64,000 nt of DNA from Myxococcus stipitatus. Lineage in GTDB: Bacteria; Myxococcota; Myxococcia; Myxococcales; Myxococcaceae. Where the stretch lies: contig NZ_JAKCFI010000003.1 in the NCBI RefSeq assembly GCF_021412625.1, forward strand, positions 868,001-932,000, written 5' to 3'. Positions 54,989-64,000 of this stretch are shown here, piece by piece (position 1 is the stretch's first letter; each line of letters opens with the position of its first letter). A program made the translations under genes and the position numbers. The notes beneath the pieces were generated by a model. It did not search any database. It was not told the origin of the DNA and saw only the letters and a program-made list of their open reading frames with translations.

Positions 54989-57900
54989 GTGGGCACCCCT
55001 GCCGCCTCCGGGCCTCCGGCCGCGTGGACTCCGCCCCCGGAGTTCGACGAGTACCGCATCGTGCGGCCCATCGGTCGTGGGCGGACGGGACACGTCTATC
55101 TGGCGCACGACACGCTCCTCGAACGTCCGGTCGCGGTGAAGTTCATTCCCGCACTGGGCGCCAACGCCCTGGCCCGCTTCCTCGTGGAGGCCCGGGCCGC
55201 CGCGCGCATCCAGCACCCCAACGTCGTCACCCTCTTCCGGGTGGGACAGCTGGAGGAGCAGCCCTACCTCATCTCGGAGTTCATCCGAGGCGTGAGCCTG
55301 GACCGGCTCTCCCGCCCGCAGCCCTGGGAGCGGGTGCTCACCATCGGCCGGGACCTGGCGCGGGGCCTGAGCGCCGCCCACCGTCGGGGCGTCCTCCACC
55401 GCGACATCAAGCCCGGCAACGCCGTGCTCACCGAAGCCGGCGCGGTGAAGCTGCTCGACTTCGGCCTCGCCAAGCTGCTCGACCACGCCGTCGCCCCCGA
55501 CGACGCCGCCGCCGCGCCCGCGCTCCCCGCGGACCTGGACCCCGAATCCAACCCCCACTTCTCCGCGCGCTCCCTCGACGGCGTCTTCCTGCCCTCCCTG
55601 CCGCACGGCGCCCTGGTCGGCACGCCCTACTACATGTCCCCGGAGGCCTGGGCCGGCGAGGAGCTCACGGCCCGCAGCGACATCTACTCGCTCGGCGTCG
55701 TCCTCTACGAGCTGTGCGTGGGACGCGGCCCCTTCCGCGACGTCGTCTGGCGCGAGCTCCCCCACGTCGTCCGCACGCAGGACGCGCTGCCCGTCACGCG
55801 GCTGGCGCCCCAGGTGGACGCGGCCTTCGCGGCCATCATCGACCGCTGCCTGCGCCGCGACCCCGCGGAGCGCTTCGCCTCGGCCGCCCAACTGCTCGAC
55901 GCCCTGGAATCCCTCTCATCGCGCGACGAGTCCCCCGCGCACGTGCCGGAGGGCAATCCCTATCGCGGCCTGCGCGCCTTCGAGGCAGAACACCGGGCCC
56001 TCTTCTTCGGCCGGGGCCGCGAGCGCCGCGCCGTGCTGGAGCGGCTGCGCGCCGAGTCCTTCCTGCTCATCACCGGCGACTCAGGCGTGGGCAAGTCCTC
56101 GCTGTGCCTCGCCGGCATCCTCCCCGCGGTGGCCGAGGGCGCGCTGGAGGACTCGCGGCGCTGGCACACCGTGCGCTGGGTCCCCGGGCGCAGGCCCGTC
56201 TCCGCGCTCGCCGCCGCGCTCGCGCCGCGCCTGTCCACGGACGAGGAGTCCCTCGCCGCCGAGCTGCGCGCGGAGCCGAACTCGCTCGCCCGCCGCCTGC
56301 GCGCCCGCCTGGGCGCGCGCGAGGGCCTGCTCATCTACGTGGACCAGCTCGAGGAGCTCGCGACCCTGTCCGAGCCCGCCGAGGCGGCCGTGGTGGGACA
56401 CGCCCTGGGCGGACTCGCGGAGGGCGTCAGCGGCGTGCGCCTGCTGGCCTCCAGCCGCAGCGACTTCCTGACGCGCCTCACCACCCTGCAGGGGCTGGGC
56501 GCGGAGGTCCCTCGCGCATTGTACCTGCTGCGCGCGCTGTCCCCCGAGGAGACGCGCGCGGCCATCATCGGCCCGGCGCGGGTGAAGGGCGTGGGCTTCG
56601 AGTCCGACGCGCTCGTGGACGCGCTCGTCGAGTCCACGGCCACCGCGGAGGGCGGTCTGCCGCTGCTCCAGTTCGCGCTGGCGGAGCTGTGGGACGCGCG
56701 GGATGCCGCCTCGCGCACGATTACCCAGGCGGCGCTCGACTCCCTGGGCGGGGTGTCCGGCGCGCTGGCGAAGCACGCGGACGCGGCCGTGGAGCGCCTG
56801 CTGCCCGACCAGCGGGTGGCGGCCCGGGGCGTGCTGCTGCGCCTGGTCACCGCCGACGGCACGCGCGCCAGGAAGACGGACCGGGAGCTGGCGGGCGAGG
56901 ACCCGCGCTACGTCGCCGCGCTCGAGGCGCTCGTCCGGGCGCGGCTCCTCGTGGCGCGAGAGGCGCGAGAAGGCACGTCCTATGAACTGGCGCACGAGGC
57001 GCTCCTCACGGGGTGGGGCTCGCTGGCGCATTGGCTGACGGAGGCCGCGGAGCGCCGCGAGGTGCAGGCGCTGCTGGAGTCCGCCGCCGCGCACTGGGAG
57101 AAGCTCGGCCACTCGCGCGAGGTGCTGTGGGGCCCGCGTCAGCTCGCCGAGGCGGCGGCGCTGGAGCCCGGTGAGCTGACACGCCGCGAGCAGGACTTCC
57201 TGCGCGCCTCGCGCCGCACGCTGGTGCGCAGCCGCGGCCTCCGATACGCGCTGTGGGGAGGCTTCGTCCTGTCCCTGGCGCTGGTGTACGGCCTCCTCGA
57301 GCTGCGCGAGCGCTGGGGGCTGGAGCGCCAGGTGCGGGCCGAACTGGACGAGGCGCGCGACGAACTGAGCGTGGTGCTGGAGACGCGGGACCTGCTGCGC
57401 GCCGAGCGCGCGGAGGCCTTCCGCCTCTATGGGAGCGGCCAGAAGCCCGACGCCGAGAAGGTCTGGAGCAGGAGCACCGCGCGCGCCGCGCATGTCCGGC
57501 ACCGCTTCGACGGCGTCGCGGGGAGGCTGGAGCGGGTGCTCGCGCTCGCGCCGGAGCGCCAGGACGTCCGCGAGGCGCTGGCGGACTTCCTCCTCGAGCG
57601 GGCCCTGTGGGCCGAGCAGGATGGGGAGAGCGCGGCGCTGCCCACGCTGCTCCAGCGCCTGCGCCTGTACGACACGGCGGGGACGCGCTGGGAGCGATGG
57701 AGCGCGCCCGCGCGCCTGACGCTGGACGTCCCGGGACAGGACGTCGAGGTGGAGCTGCGTCCCCTGACTCGCGACGCGCAGGGGGGCGAGCTCGTGGGGG
57801 AACCCCTGTCGCTCGGCGCGGAGCCCTGGGCGGACGTCCCCGTGCCTCCCGGCCACTATCGGCTCACGCTGCGTGCGCCGCGTCACGAGGTCGTCACGCA

Positions 57901-58792
57901 GCCCTTGCTGCTGCGGCGGGGTGAGTCCCGGAGGCTCGGGGTGCGCCTGCCCCGCGAGGGCTCCATCCCGGAGGGCTATGTCTTCGTCCCGTCGGGGGAG
58001 GTGCGCTTCGGCAGCGCGGCCGACGCCAGCGTGCGCGAGTTCTTCAACGCCGTGCCGCAGCACGCGGTGCAGGTGTCGGCGTTCCTCATCGCCCGTCACG
58101 AGGTGACGTACGCGGACTGGCTGGCCTTCCTCGAGGACCTCCCGCCCGAGAAGCGCGCCCGGCGCGTGCCCCACGTGGGCACGGGGGGCTACGCGGGGAT
58201 GCTCTCGCTGGACCAGGTGGACGGCACCTGGCGGCTGCGCTTCCAGCCCGGCGACGTGCTGTACGAGGCGCGCGAGGGCCAGCCGGTGCGCTATGCGAAT
58301 CGCGCGCGCAGGCGGGAACAGGATTGGCTGCGCTTCCCCGTCAGCGGCATCGGCTTCGCGGACGCGGAGGCATACGTGTCGTGGTTGTCCTCGACGAACC
58401 GCGTGCCCGGGGCCAGGTTGTGCTCGGAGCTGGAGTGGGAGCGGGCCGCGCGGGGAGTGGATGGGCGCGAGTACCCGCACGGCGACCGGCTGGCGGCGGA
58501 TGACGCGAACATCGACGCCACCTATGGGAAGCAGCCCGGGGGCTTCGGTCCTGACGAGGTGGGCAGTCACCCCGCGTCCCGCAGTCCCTTCGGCGTGGAC
58601 GACATGGCGGGCAACGTCTGGGAATGGACGCGCTCGTGGTTGGAGCCTGGGCGGGCGGTGGCGCGTGGAGGGAGCTTCGCCTTCGCGGCGACCTCGGCGC
58701 GGGCCACCAATCGCGAGCTGCCGGAGCCCTCGCTGCGGGACGTGACGATGGGGCTGCGTGTGTGCGCGGACCCTCCGCCCGCGGTGCACTGA
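54989..58792 (+). CDS. Ser/Thr kinase fused to STAND NTPase and formylglycine-enzyme (FGE/SUMF1) domain
   Basis: 1267 residues. Kinase (about 20-310): glycine loop IGRGRTGHVYLAHD, K51, HRDIKPGN at 137-144, DFG at 157-159 and MSPEAW. nSTAND1-type NTPase from about 322: NPYRGLRAFEAEH, Walker A GDSGVGKSS (363-371) and Walker B LLIYVDQLEEL. Helical region and one membrane helix at about 752-771. C-terminal FGE-sulfatase domain from about 995: YVFVPSGEVRFGS, HEVTYADWLAFLE, LCSELEWERAARG, DDMAGNVWEWTRSWL, ARGGSF. All kinase and Walker residues are intact. GTG start at 54989. It would sense a signal, hydrolyse NTP and phosphorylate a target; the FGE domain may be a binding module. Confidence 0.92.
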   Translation: MGTPAASGPPAAWTPPPEFDEYRIVRPIGRGRTGHVYLAHDTLLERPVAVKFIPALGANALARFLVEARAAARIQHPNVVTLFRVGQLEEQPYLISEFIRGVSLDRLSRPQPWERVLTIGRDLARGLSAAHRRGVLHRDIKPGNAVLTEAGAVKLLDFGLAKLLDHAVAPDDAAAAPALPADLDPESNPHFSARSLDGVFLPSLPHGALVGTPYYMSPEAWAGEELTARSDIYSLGVVLYELCVGRGPFRDVVWRELPHVVRTQDALPVTRLAPQVDAAFAAIIDRCLRRDPAERFASAAQLLDALESLSSRDESPAHVPEGNPYRGLRAFEAEHRALFFGRGRERRAVLERLRAESFLLITGDSGVGKSSLCLAGILPAVAEGALEDSRRWHTVRWVPGRRPVSALAAALAPRLSTDEESLAAELRAEPNSLARRLRARLGAREGLLIYVDQLEELATLSEPAEAAVVGHALGGLAEGVSGVRLLASSRSDFLTRLTTLQGLGAEVPRALYLLRALSPEETRAAIIGPARVKGVGFESDALVDALVESTATAEGGLPLLQFALAELWDARDAASRTITQAALDSLGGVSGALAKHADAAVERLLPDQRVAARGVLLRLVTADGTRARKTDRELAGEDPRYVAALEALVRARLLVAREAREGTSYELAHEALLTGWGSLAHWLTEAAERREVQALLESAAAHWEKLGHSREVLWGPRQLAEAAALEPGELTRREQDFLRASRRTLVRSRGLRYALWGGFVLSLALVYGLLELRERWGLERQVRAELDEARDELSVVLETRDLLRAERAEAFRLYGSGQKPDAEKVWSRSTARAAHVRHRFDGVAGRLERVLALAPERQDVREALADFLLERALWAEQDGESAALPTLLQRLRLYDTAGTRWERWSAPARLTLDVPGQDVEVELRPLTRDAQGGELVGEPLSLGAEPWADVPVPPGHYRLTLRAPRHEVVTQPLLLRRGESRRLGVRLPREGSIPEGYVFVPSGEVRFGSAADASVREFFNAVPQHAVQVSAFLIARHEVTYADWLAFLEDLPPEKRARRVPHVGTGGYAGMLSLDQVDGTWRLRFQPGDVLYEAREGQPVRYANRARRREQDWLRFPVSGIGFADAEAYVSWLSSTNRVPGARLCSELEWERAARGVDGREYPHGDRLAADDANIDATYGKQPGGFGPDEVGSHPASRSPFGVDDMAGNVWEWTRSWLEPGRAVARGGSFAFAATSARATNRELPEPSLRDVTMGLRVCADPPPAVH

Positions 58793-58990
58793 CGCCGCGC
58801 GCACACTCGCGAGCGGGGTGTGCACCGCGCGATATCGAACAGTGGAACTCCCCAGCGTCCGGGCTCTGCCTGCCTGCCACCTCCTCGAGGGCAGGGTCGG
58901 TGTCGGCTGTCGGTCATTTCGCCTTGCGGGTGCTCGGATGGCTGCCAACCCTTCCGCCCAGAGATGGCGCGGGCCGGAGAGGACTGGGCG

Positions 58991-59980
58991 ATGGCGGCGA
59001 GGCGGATGATGGGAGCGTGGGTGGTGGCCCTCGGACTGACGGGGTGCTCGGTGTCTGCGGTGGACGCGGAGTCCCCCGAGCTGGGCCAGCGGTTGTCGGA
59101 GCTGGCCGCGCCGAACGGGCGCAACCTCAATGGCCGGAACCTCAACGGGCGCAACCTCAACACGACGGAGCTGGGGCAGATGCTCGTGTCCGTGCGCTTC
59201 GCGGGCGCGCGTCAGTCCGAGGACCCGTCCAGCGCGCTGACCCGCACGTGGTTGGAGGGCAGCGTCTTCCACGGAGAGACGGCGCAGGGGCGCGTGTCCG
59301 GGACGGACTTCGTCGGCGCGCGCTTCACCGGCAACCTGGGAGGCGGTGACACGGTCGAGCTGCGGGTGGACGACGTCCAGCCCGGGACGGAGGCGAACCA
59401 GGGCGTGTGGGTCTATCGCGTCTCGTACTTCTCCGCGCAAGACGCGCAGTGGAAGCCCGCGTGTCCGGCGGAGGATGGCTCGGGGGTGGGGGCCATCCCC
59501 GTGGAGGGGGCCTGGGACTACCGGCAGGGCGTGCCCAGTGGCGGAAGCCGGCTCCAGGACGCGAACGTCTTCACCTTCGCGTGCGAGGGCGCGGCCATCG
59601 CCAAGTGCATCCGCTTCGGCTACCAGCCGTGGGCAACGACGCCGAGCGGGCGCTCCATGGCGGACCTGCACCAGGCCTGCACCCGCATGGTCCGCGCGGA
59701 CTTCTGCGGAGATGGGACTTCGTACACGCAGGATGGGAACTGGGTGAATCTCTATGACGCCTCCGGTGTGCAGCAGGACACGGAGCTGTGGAGCGTGGAG
59801 GCGGAGTGGGACACCGAGGGGGCTCGCTGCTTCTCCCCCTCGACGCGCGCGGGGAGCACGCCGGTGGCGTGTGGCTCGCGCATGGCGCTGCTCGGCTGTG
59901 GGCTGCCGACGGGCTTCCTGCTCGGCACGCTGCTGATGAGCGAGGTTCCGCCAGCGTCGCTGCTGCCCGGCGTTCCGTGA
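58991..59980 (+). CDS. ADYC-type secreted protein with N-G-R-N-L repeats
   Basis: 329 residues. Signal/lipobox LTGC at about Cys19 (ATG at 58991, GGAGAGGA upstream). After it comes a run of N-G-R-N-L pentapeptide-like repeats (NGRNLNGRNLNGRNLN), then a conserved domain with AIAKCIRFGYQPW, ACTRMVRADFCGDG and a final cysteine-rich end. The A-D-F-C-G-D-G segment is the ADYC motif with Phe for Tyr. Such proteins are abundant in myxobacteria and unexplained; the domain may be a secreted binding module. It follows the kinase-fusion gene by 198 bases on the same strand. Confidence 0.8.
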   Translation: MAARRMMGAWVVALGLTGCSVSAVDAESPELGQRLSELAAPNGRNLNGRNLNGRNLNTTELGQMLVSVRFAGARQSEDPSSALTRTWLEGSVFHGETAQGRVSGTDFVGARFTGNLGGGDTVELRVDDVQPGTEANQGVWVYRVSYFSAQDAQWKPACPAEDGSGVGAIPVEGAWDYRQGVPSGGSRLQDANVFTFACEGAAIAKCIRFGYQPWATTPSGRSMADLHQACTRMVRADFCGDGTSYTQDGNWVNLYDASGVQQDTELWSVEAEWDTEGARCFSPSTRAGSTPVACGSRMALLGCGLPTGFLLGTLLMSEVPPASLLPGVP

Positions 59981-59996
59981 GCGGATGGGCGGGCGA

Positions 59997-60016
59997 GGGG
60001 ACCCGCGCCTGTCCCC
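59997..60016 (+). terminator. Weak hairpin after the ADYC-type gene
   Basis: GGGGAC (59997-60002) pairs with GTCCCC (60011-60016) around an eight-base loop, 16 bases after the stop codon. Only GTT follows, not a T-run, so termination is uncertain. Confidence 0.3.
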
Positions 60017-60165
60017 GTTGCCCGGCCTGGAGGCGGGCGTGCGGACGGCCGCGGTCGCCTGGAGGACCGCGCGGCGCCACATGGCTTCCGGAGGCAAGGG
60101 ACCGACACCACGTTTAGCCCGCCCGCCAGGGCCGGGGGAGGGACTGGCGGAGGACGGAGGGCGCG

Positions 60166-61554
60166 GTGAGACGAGCCCAGGGGACGAGGAGGACGGTCGC
60201 CAGCGCGGCGTGGGGGATGTTGCTGGCCGGAGTCTGCGGGGTGTGGGGCTGCAAGAAGGACGCGCCGCCCGCGCCCTCGGAGGCACCCGTCACGATGCTG
60301 GGCCCGGAGAACGTGGCCCAGGTGCGGCCGTACGAGCTGCGCTCGGGGCCGGGTATCTCCGGCACGCTCCAGGCGCGCACGGCGGGGGCGGTGCGGGCCC
60401 AGGTGGGGGGCACCGTCCTCGACATCGAGGCACAGCAGGGGCAGGTGGTGAAGCAGGGCGAGGAGCTGGCGCGCATCGACGACGCCACGCTGAAGGACCA
60501 GCTCATCGCCGCGCGCACCGCCGTGGGGACGGCGCGCAATGCCTTGCGGGTGGCGGAGGCCGAGGAGGAGCGCAGCGCGAAGCTGTCCCGCGCGGGCGTC
60601 ATCACGCCCCGGGACTTCGAGCGGGCGCAGCTCGGGGTGACGCAGGCGAAGGGGCAGCTGGCGGAGGCTCGCTCGCGCCTGGCGCTGGCCCAGGAGCAGT
60701 TGGGGCGCACCCGTGTCGTCGCGCCCTTCGCGGGCGTGGTGAGCGAGCGTCAGGCCAGCGCGGGCGACGTGGTGCAGCCCGGCTCGCCGATGTTCACGGT
60801 GGTGGACCCGCGCACGCTGCGGCTGGAGGCGTCGGTGCCCGCGGCGCGGCTGGACCAGGTGAAGGTGGGCACGCCGGTGGAGTTCCAGGTCACGGGCTAC
60901 GGAGACCGTGAGTTCATCGGCAAGGTGGAGCGCATCAACCCGGTGGTGGACCCGAACACCGGACAGGTGCGCATCTACGTCGCCATCCCGAACACGGACC
61001 TCCAGTTGCTCGCGGGACTCTTCGCGCAGGGGCGCGTGGCGTCGCGAGAGCAGCGAGCGCTCGCGGTGCCGCAGGACGCCATCGACGACACGGGCGAGAC
61101 ACCCTCCGTCTTGCGCGTGAAGGACGAGAAGGTGGCGCGCGTCCCCGTCACTCTCGGCATGCGTGATGAGGTGGCGCGTCGCGTGGAGGTCCGCTCGGGG
61201 CTCCAGGATGGCGACGTGGTGCTGCTCGGCGCCGCGCGCGACGAGGTGAGCGAAGGGGCTCGCGTGCAGATCGACACGTCCCGACGCGGCGAGCCCGTGA
61301 AGGAGGACGAAGGCCCGGGTGTCGGAGGCTCCGAGGCGCCCACGGGTCGGTCCAACTCCCAGGAACCAGGGGACATGCGTGGGCAACAGGGCGCCAGGCC
61401 CGAGACACCCACGCGCCCATCCCAGGCCCAGGGAGACGACGGCACACGTGGGGCGCGGCCCGCCGCGCCTTCACCGGGACTCGGCGGTGCGTCCGAGTCG
61501 CCCACGCGGTCGCCCCGAGGGACGACGCGGGAGGGCGCGTCGCCCGTGCCCTGA
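60166..61554 (+). CDS. RND efflux periplasmic adaptor (membrane fusion protein)
   Basis: 462 residues. Lipobox near VWGC (Cys29) anchors it in the inner membrane. HlyD-type order: barrel-sandwich half ISGTLQARTAGAVRAQVGGT, helical hairpin with EEERSAKLSRAGVITPRDFE, second half TRVVAPFAGVVSERQASAGD, then beta-barrel (VVDPNTGQVRIYVAIPN). It bridges the pump at 61597 and an outer-membrane channel. GTG at 60166 with GGAGG upstream. The last 90 residues are a Gly/Pro/Ser/Arg disordered tail absent from typical adaptors. Confidence 0.9.
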   Translation: MRRAQGTRRTVASAAWGMLLAGVCGVWGCKKDAPPAPSEAPVTMLGPENVAQVRPYELRSGPGISGTLQARTAGAVRAQVGGTVLDIEAQQGQVVKQGEELARIDDATLKDQLIAARTAVGTARNALRVAEAEEERSAKLSRAGVITPRDFERAQLGVTQAKGQLAEARSRLALAQEQLGRTRVVAPFAGVVSERQASAGDVVQPGSPMFTVVDPRTLRLEASVPAARLDQVKVGTPVEFQVTGYGDREFIGKVERINPVVDPNTGQVRIYVAIPNTDLQLLAGLFAQGRVASREQRALAVPQDAIDDTGETPSVLRVKDEKVARVPVTLGMRDEVARRVEVRSGLQDGDVVLLGAARDEVSEGARVQIDTSRRGEPVKEDEGPGVGGSEAPTGRSNSQEPGDMRGQQGARPETPTRPSQAQGDDGTRGARPAAPSPGLGGASESPTRSPRGTTREGASPVP

Positions 61555-61596
61555 TCCTGTGCGGTTTCCCTCGCCTTCTTCGTCGGGAGTCACCTC

Positions 61597-64000
61597 GTGT
61601 TCATCTCCGACTTCGCCATCAAGCGCCCCATCGTCACCATCACCGCGATGGTGGCGCTGGTCACCTTCGGCATCGTCGCGTTGTGGCAGTTGGAAACGGA
61701 CGAGTTCCCGGACGTCCAGCCACCCGTCATCAACGTCACCATCGTGTACCCGGGCGCCTCACCCGACACGGTGGAGCGCGAGCTGCTGGAGCCCATCGAG
61801 GACGCCATCTTCGCCATCAGCGGCGTGGACCCGAAGGAGACGACCTCCACGGCGACGGACGGCCTGGCCACCTTCACGGTGTTCTTCAACTTCGAGAAGG
61901 ACATCCAGGAGGCGTCCCAGGACATCCGCGACGCCATCTCCAGCAAGCGGGCGGACCTCCCCCTGGAGATGGAGGAGCCCGTCCTCACGCGCTTCGACCC
62001 GGCGGACGAGCCCATCGTCTCGCTGACGCTCACGTCGGACCAGCTCGACGTGGCGGGCCTGTCACGCGTGGCGGACCCGCTGGTGGTGGGGGAGCTGCGC
62101 TCGGTGCCGGGCGTGGCGCAGGCGGAGGTGGTGGGTGACGTGGAGCGCGAGATGACGGTGCGGCTCAAGCCGGAGGCGCTCCAGGCGGCGCGCATCTCCC
62201 TGGCGGAGGTCGTCTCCGCGCTCCAGGCCCAGAACCTGGCCGCGCCCGTGGGTCGCATCAACGCGCCGTTGGAGGAGGAGTCCATCCGCCTGCGAGGCCG
62301 CCTCGAGACAGCCGAGCAGTTCCGCGACATGGCCGTCACCACGCGGGATGGACAGGTGGTGCGGCTGGGGCAGCTCGCGGACGTGTTCGTGGGCGCCGAG
62401 GAGCCGCGCACGCTGGCGCTCTATGACGGCGCGCAGGCGGTGGGAATCGACGTCCTGAAGACCAAGGGCTACAGCACCACCGAGGTGGCCGACGCCGTGC
62501 GCGAGCGCGTGGAGGCGCTCCAGGCGAAGCTGCCCGCGGGGGTGAAGCTGGCCATCGTCCGCGACGCGGGTGTCCGGGTGGAGAGCGCGGTGGAGAACGT
62601 GCAGTCGGCGCTGGTGGAGGGCGCGCTGCTCACGGTGCTGGTGGTGTTCATCTTCCTCAACTCGTGGCGCTCCACCGTCATCACCGGTCTGGCGCTGCCG
62701 GTGAGCGTGCTCGCGGCGTTCATCAGCGTCTGGATGTTCGGCTTCACGCTCAACACCATGTCGCTGCTGGGCCTGACGCTGGCCATCGGCATCCTCATCG
62801 ACGACGCCATCGTGGTGCGCGAGAACATCGTCCGTCACATCGAGATGGGGAAGGACCACTACACCGCGTCGCGCGAGGGGACATCGGAGATTGGCCTCGC
62901 GGTGTCGGCGACGACGTTCTCCATCGTCGCGGTGTTCGTCCCGGTGGCCTTCATGTACGGCGTGGCGGGGCAGTGGTTCAAGCCCTTCGCCCTGACGATT
63001 GCGTGCGCGGTGCTGGTGTCGCTGTTCGTCTCCTTCTCCCTGGACCCGATGCTCAGCGCGTACTGGGCGGACCCGCAGGTGGAGCAGGGGGCGCGCAAGG
63101 GCTTCGTCTCGCGCGTGCTGTCCCGCTTCAACACCTGGTTCGACCGGCAGGCGGACCGCTACAAACGCGTCATCGCCTGGGCGCTGGACCACCGGCTGGC
63201 GATGGTGCTCGTCGCGGTGGGCTCGCTCGTGGGGGCGCTCGTGCTCCAGGGCACGGTGGGTGGCGCGGGCTTCGTGCCGGTGAGTGACCGCTCGGAGGTG
63301 GAGCTGCTGGTGGAGACGCCGCCGGGCTCCAACCTGGAATACACCCGGCGCAAGGTGGACGAGGTGACGCGCATCACCCGGGCGCATCCCGAGGTGGCGT
63401 ACACGTACGCGACCATCGGCGTGCCGCTGCCGCTCAGCGCGCCGGGTGTGGACCAGGCCCTGGTGTACGTGCGTCTGAAGCCGAAGACGGAGCGCGAGCT
63501 GAGCCAGGACGCGCTGGGCAGCATGCTCCGCGGGGAGCTGGCGAAGGTCGGTGGCGCGAAGGTGTCCGTCTTCACGTCGGGCTTCGGCGGAGCGTTCAAG
63601 CAGATCCAGCTCGAGCTGCGCGGACCGGACCAGAGGAAGCTCAACCAGCTGGCGGAGCAGGTGCGAAAGGAGATGGCGCAGGTCCCCGGGGCGGTGGACG
63701 TGGGGCTCTCCACGCGAGGCCAGCGGCCGGAGCTGGAGGTGGACCTGAACCGGGGGCTCGCGGGGCAGCTCGGGGTGACGGTGGGGCAGGTGGCGCAGGT
63801 GCTGCGCCCGGCCTTCGCGGGGCTCGACGTGGGCGACTGGGTGGACCCCATCGGGGAGACCCGCGACGTCATGGTGCGGCTGGCGCCCGAGGCGCGCGAC
63901 AACCCGGATGACCTGGCGCGCATCCCCATTCGCGTCGGGGTGACGCAGGCGGGGGCGCCGTCGCTCATCCCGCTCGGCCAGGTGGCGGACATCCGCCAGA
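61597..64000 (+). CDS. AcrB-type RND efflux pump, 3' end missing
   Basis: The first 801 residues are present; the frame continues past the window end. Start GTG at 61597 with GGGAG upstream. It begins [20 protein letters not shown], the usual RND N-terminus. Helices of the first half follow the porter domain; TM4 carries [19 protein letters not shown] with the two proton-relay aspartates. [12 protein letters not shown] is conserved. Two porter subdomains (about 40-320 and 555-800) are visible. It exports drugs, lipids or other amphiphiles by proton motive force together with the adaptor 42 bases upstream. The outer channel gene is probably beyond the edge. Confidence 0.93.
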   Translation, partial: MFISDFAIKRPIVTITAMVALVTFGIVALWQLETDEFPDVQPPVINVTIVYPGASPDTVERELLEPIEDAIFAISGVDPKETTSTATDGLATFTVFFNFEKDIQEASQDIRDAISSKRADLPLEMEEPVLTRFDPADEPIVSLTLTSDQLDVAGLSRVADPLVVGELRSVPGVAQAEVVGDVEREMTVRLKPEALQAARISLAEVVSALQAQNLAAPVGRINAPLEEESIRLRGRLETAEQFRDMAVTTRDGQVVRLGQLADVFVGAEEPRTLALYDGAQAVGIDVLKTKGYSTTEVADAVRERVEALQAKLPAGVKLAIVRDAGVRVESAVENVQSALVEGALLTVLVVFIFLNSWRSTVITGLALPVSVLAAFISVWMFGFTLNTMSLLGLTLAIGILIDDAIVVRENIVRHIEMGKDHYTASREGTSEIGLAVSATTFSIVAVFVPVAFMYGVAGQWFKPFALTIACAVLVSLFVSFSLDPMLSAYWADPQVEQGARKGFVSRVLSRFNTWFDRQADRYKRVIAWALDHRLAMVLVAVGSLVGALVLQGTVGGAGFVPVSDRSEVELLVETPPGSNLEYTRRKVDEVTRITRAHPEVAYTYATIGVPLPLSAPGVDQALVYVRLKPKTERELSQDALGSMLRGELAKVGGAKVSVFTSGFGGAFKQIQLELRGPDQRKLNQLAEQVRKEMAQVPGAVDVGLSTRGQRPELEVDLNRGLAGQLGVTVGQVAQVLRPAFAGLDVGDWVDPIGETRDVMVRLAPEARDNPDDLARIPIRVGVTQAGAPSLIPLGQVADIRQ

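Noticed and set aside
56081..60286. Open frame of about 1400 codons opposite the kinase fusion and ADYC genes
   Set aside because: Arg/Pro/His-rich shadow; it crosses several genes on the other strand with clear functions.

Overview
The window is about 64 kb of very G+C-rich bacterial DNA, densely packed on both strands. Gene content points to a myxobacterium of the Myxococcus/Corallococcus type: an AgmX/PglI-type C-terminal domain, an ADYC-type secreted protein with N-G-R-N-L repeats, an LA_2272-type repeat protein, a Ser/Thr kinase fused to a STAND NTPase, many receiver proteins and histidine kinases, numerous lipoproteins, and an inositol/sphingolipid-type lipid gene set. I found 54 protein genes. 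I saw no rRNA or tRNA gene, CRISPR array, insertion sequence or prophage. Only two gaps exceed 300 bases (1654-2060 and 10003-10656).

Layout. 1-4.9 kb: two divergent MMPL/RND-superfamily exporters and a small lipoprotein. 5-10 kb: a tightly overlapping minus-strand operon for inositol lipids (inositol-3-phosphate synthase, PAP2 inositol-phosphoceramide synthase-like protein, CDP-alcohol phosphotransferase fused to GtrA, secreted lipocalin-like protein, dual-specificity phosphatase). 10.6-16.4 kb: hypothetical protein, Tat-exported aldo/keto reductase, LA_2272 repeat protein, zinc alcohol dehydrogenase, DUF2079 membrane protein. 16.5-21 kb: six plus-strand signalling genes, nearly all joined by 4-base ATGA overlaps, with a RedB-like thioredoxin-fold protein inside. 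21-24 kb: SnoaL-like lipoprotein, AgmX-like repeat protein, 2Fe-2S thioredoxin-like protein. 24-28 kb: three parvulin-type peptidyl-prolyl isomerases followed by pdxA. 28-41.8 kb: mostly single housekeeping or unknown genes (hydrolase, GIY-YIG, tandem B-box-like proteins, queE, MpaB-like, nudC, DoxX/LysR pair, gloA, YfhO-like, nitronate monooxygenase, GNAT). 41.7-50.3 kb: a TPR-PEGA-TonB receptor, a Uma2 nuclease, and a giant NAM7-type helicase with a C-terminal nuclease-like domain beside a HIT protein. 50.5-54.3 kb: two secreted lipoprotein genes, the second visibly lower in G+C. 54.4-60 kb: receiver protein, a kinase-STAND-FGE fusion and an ADYC-type protein. 60.1-64 kb: RND efflux adaptor and AcrB-type pump, the latter cut by the window end.

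The most coherent system is the 5-10 kb operon. It holds what is needed to make inositol phosphate from glucose-6-phosphate, attach it to a CDP-activated lipid, remove the phosphate, and transfer phosphoinositol to ceramide. Ceramide phosphoinositols have been reported in Myxococcus xanthus, so this locus is a good candidate for their synthesis. It also carries two features I do not recognise from known inositol-lipid loci: the GtrA fusion and the lipocalin-like protein. Convergent gene pairs throughout are almost without spacers (from a 77-base overlap to a 63-base gap), so transcripts must often run into each other.
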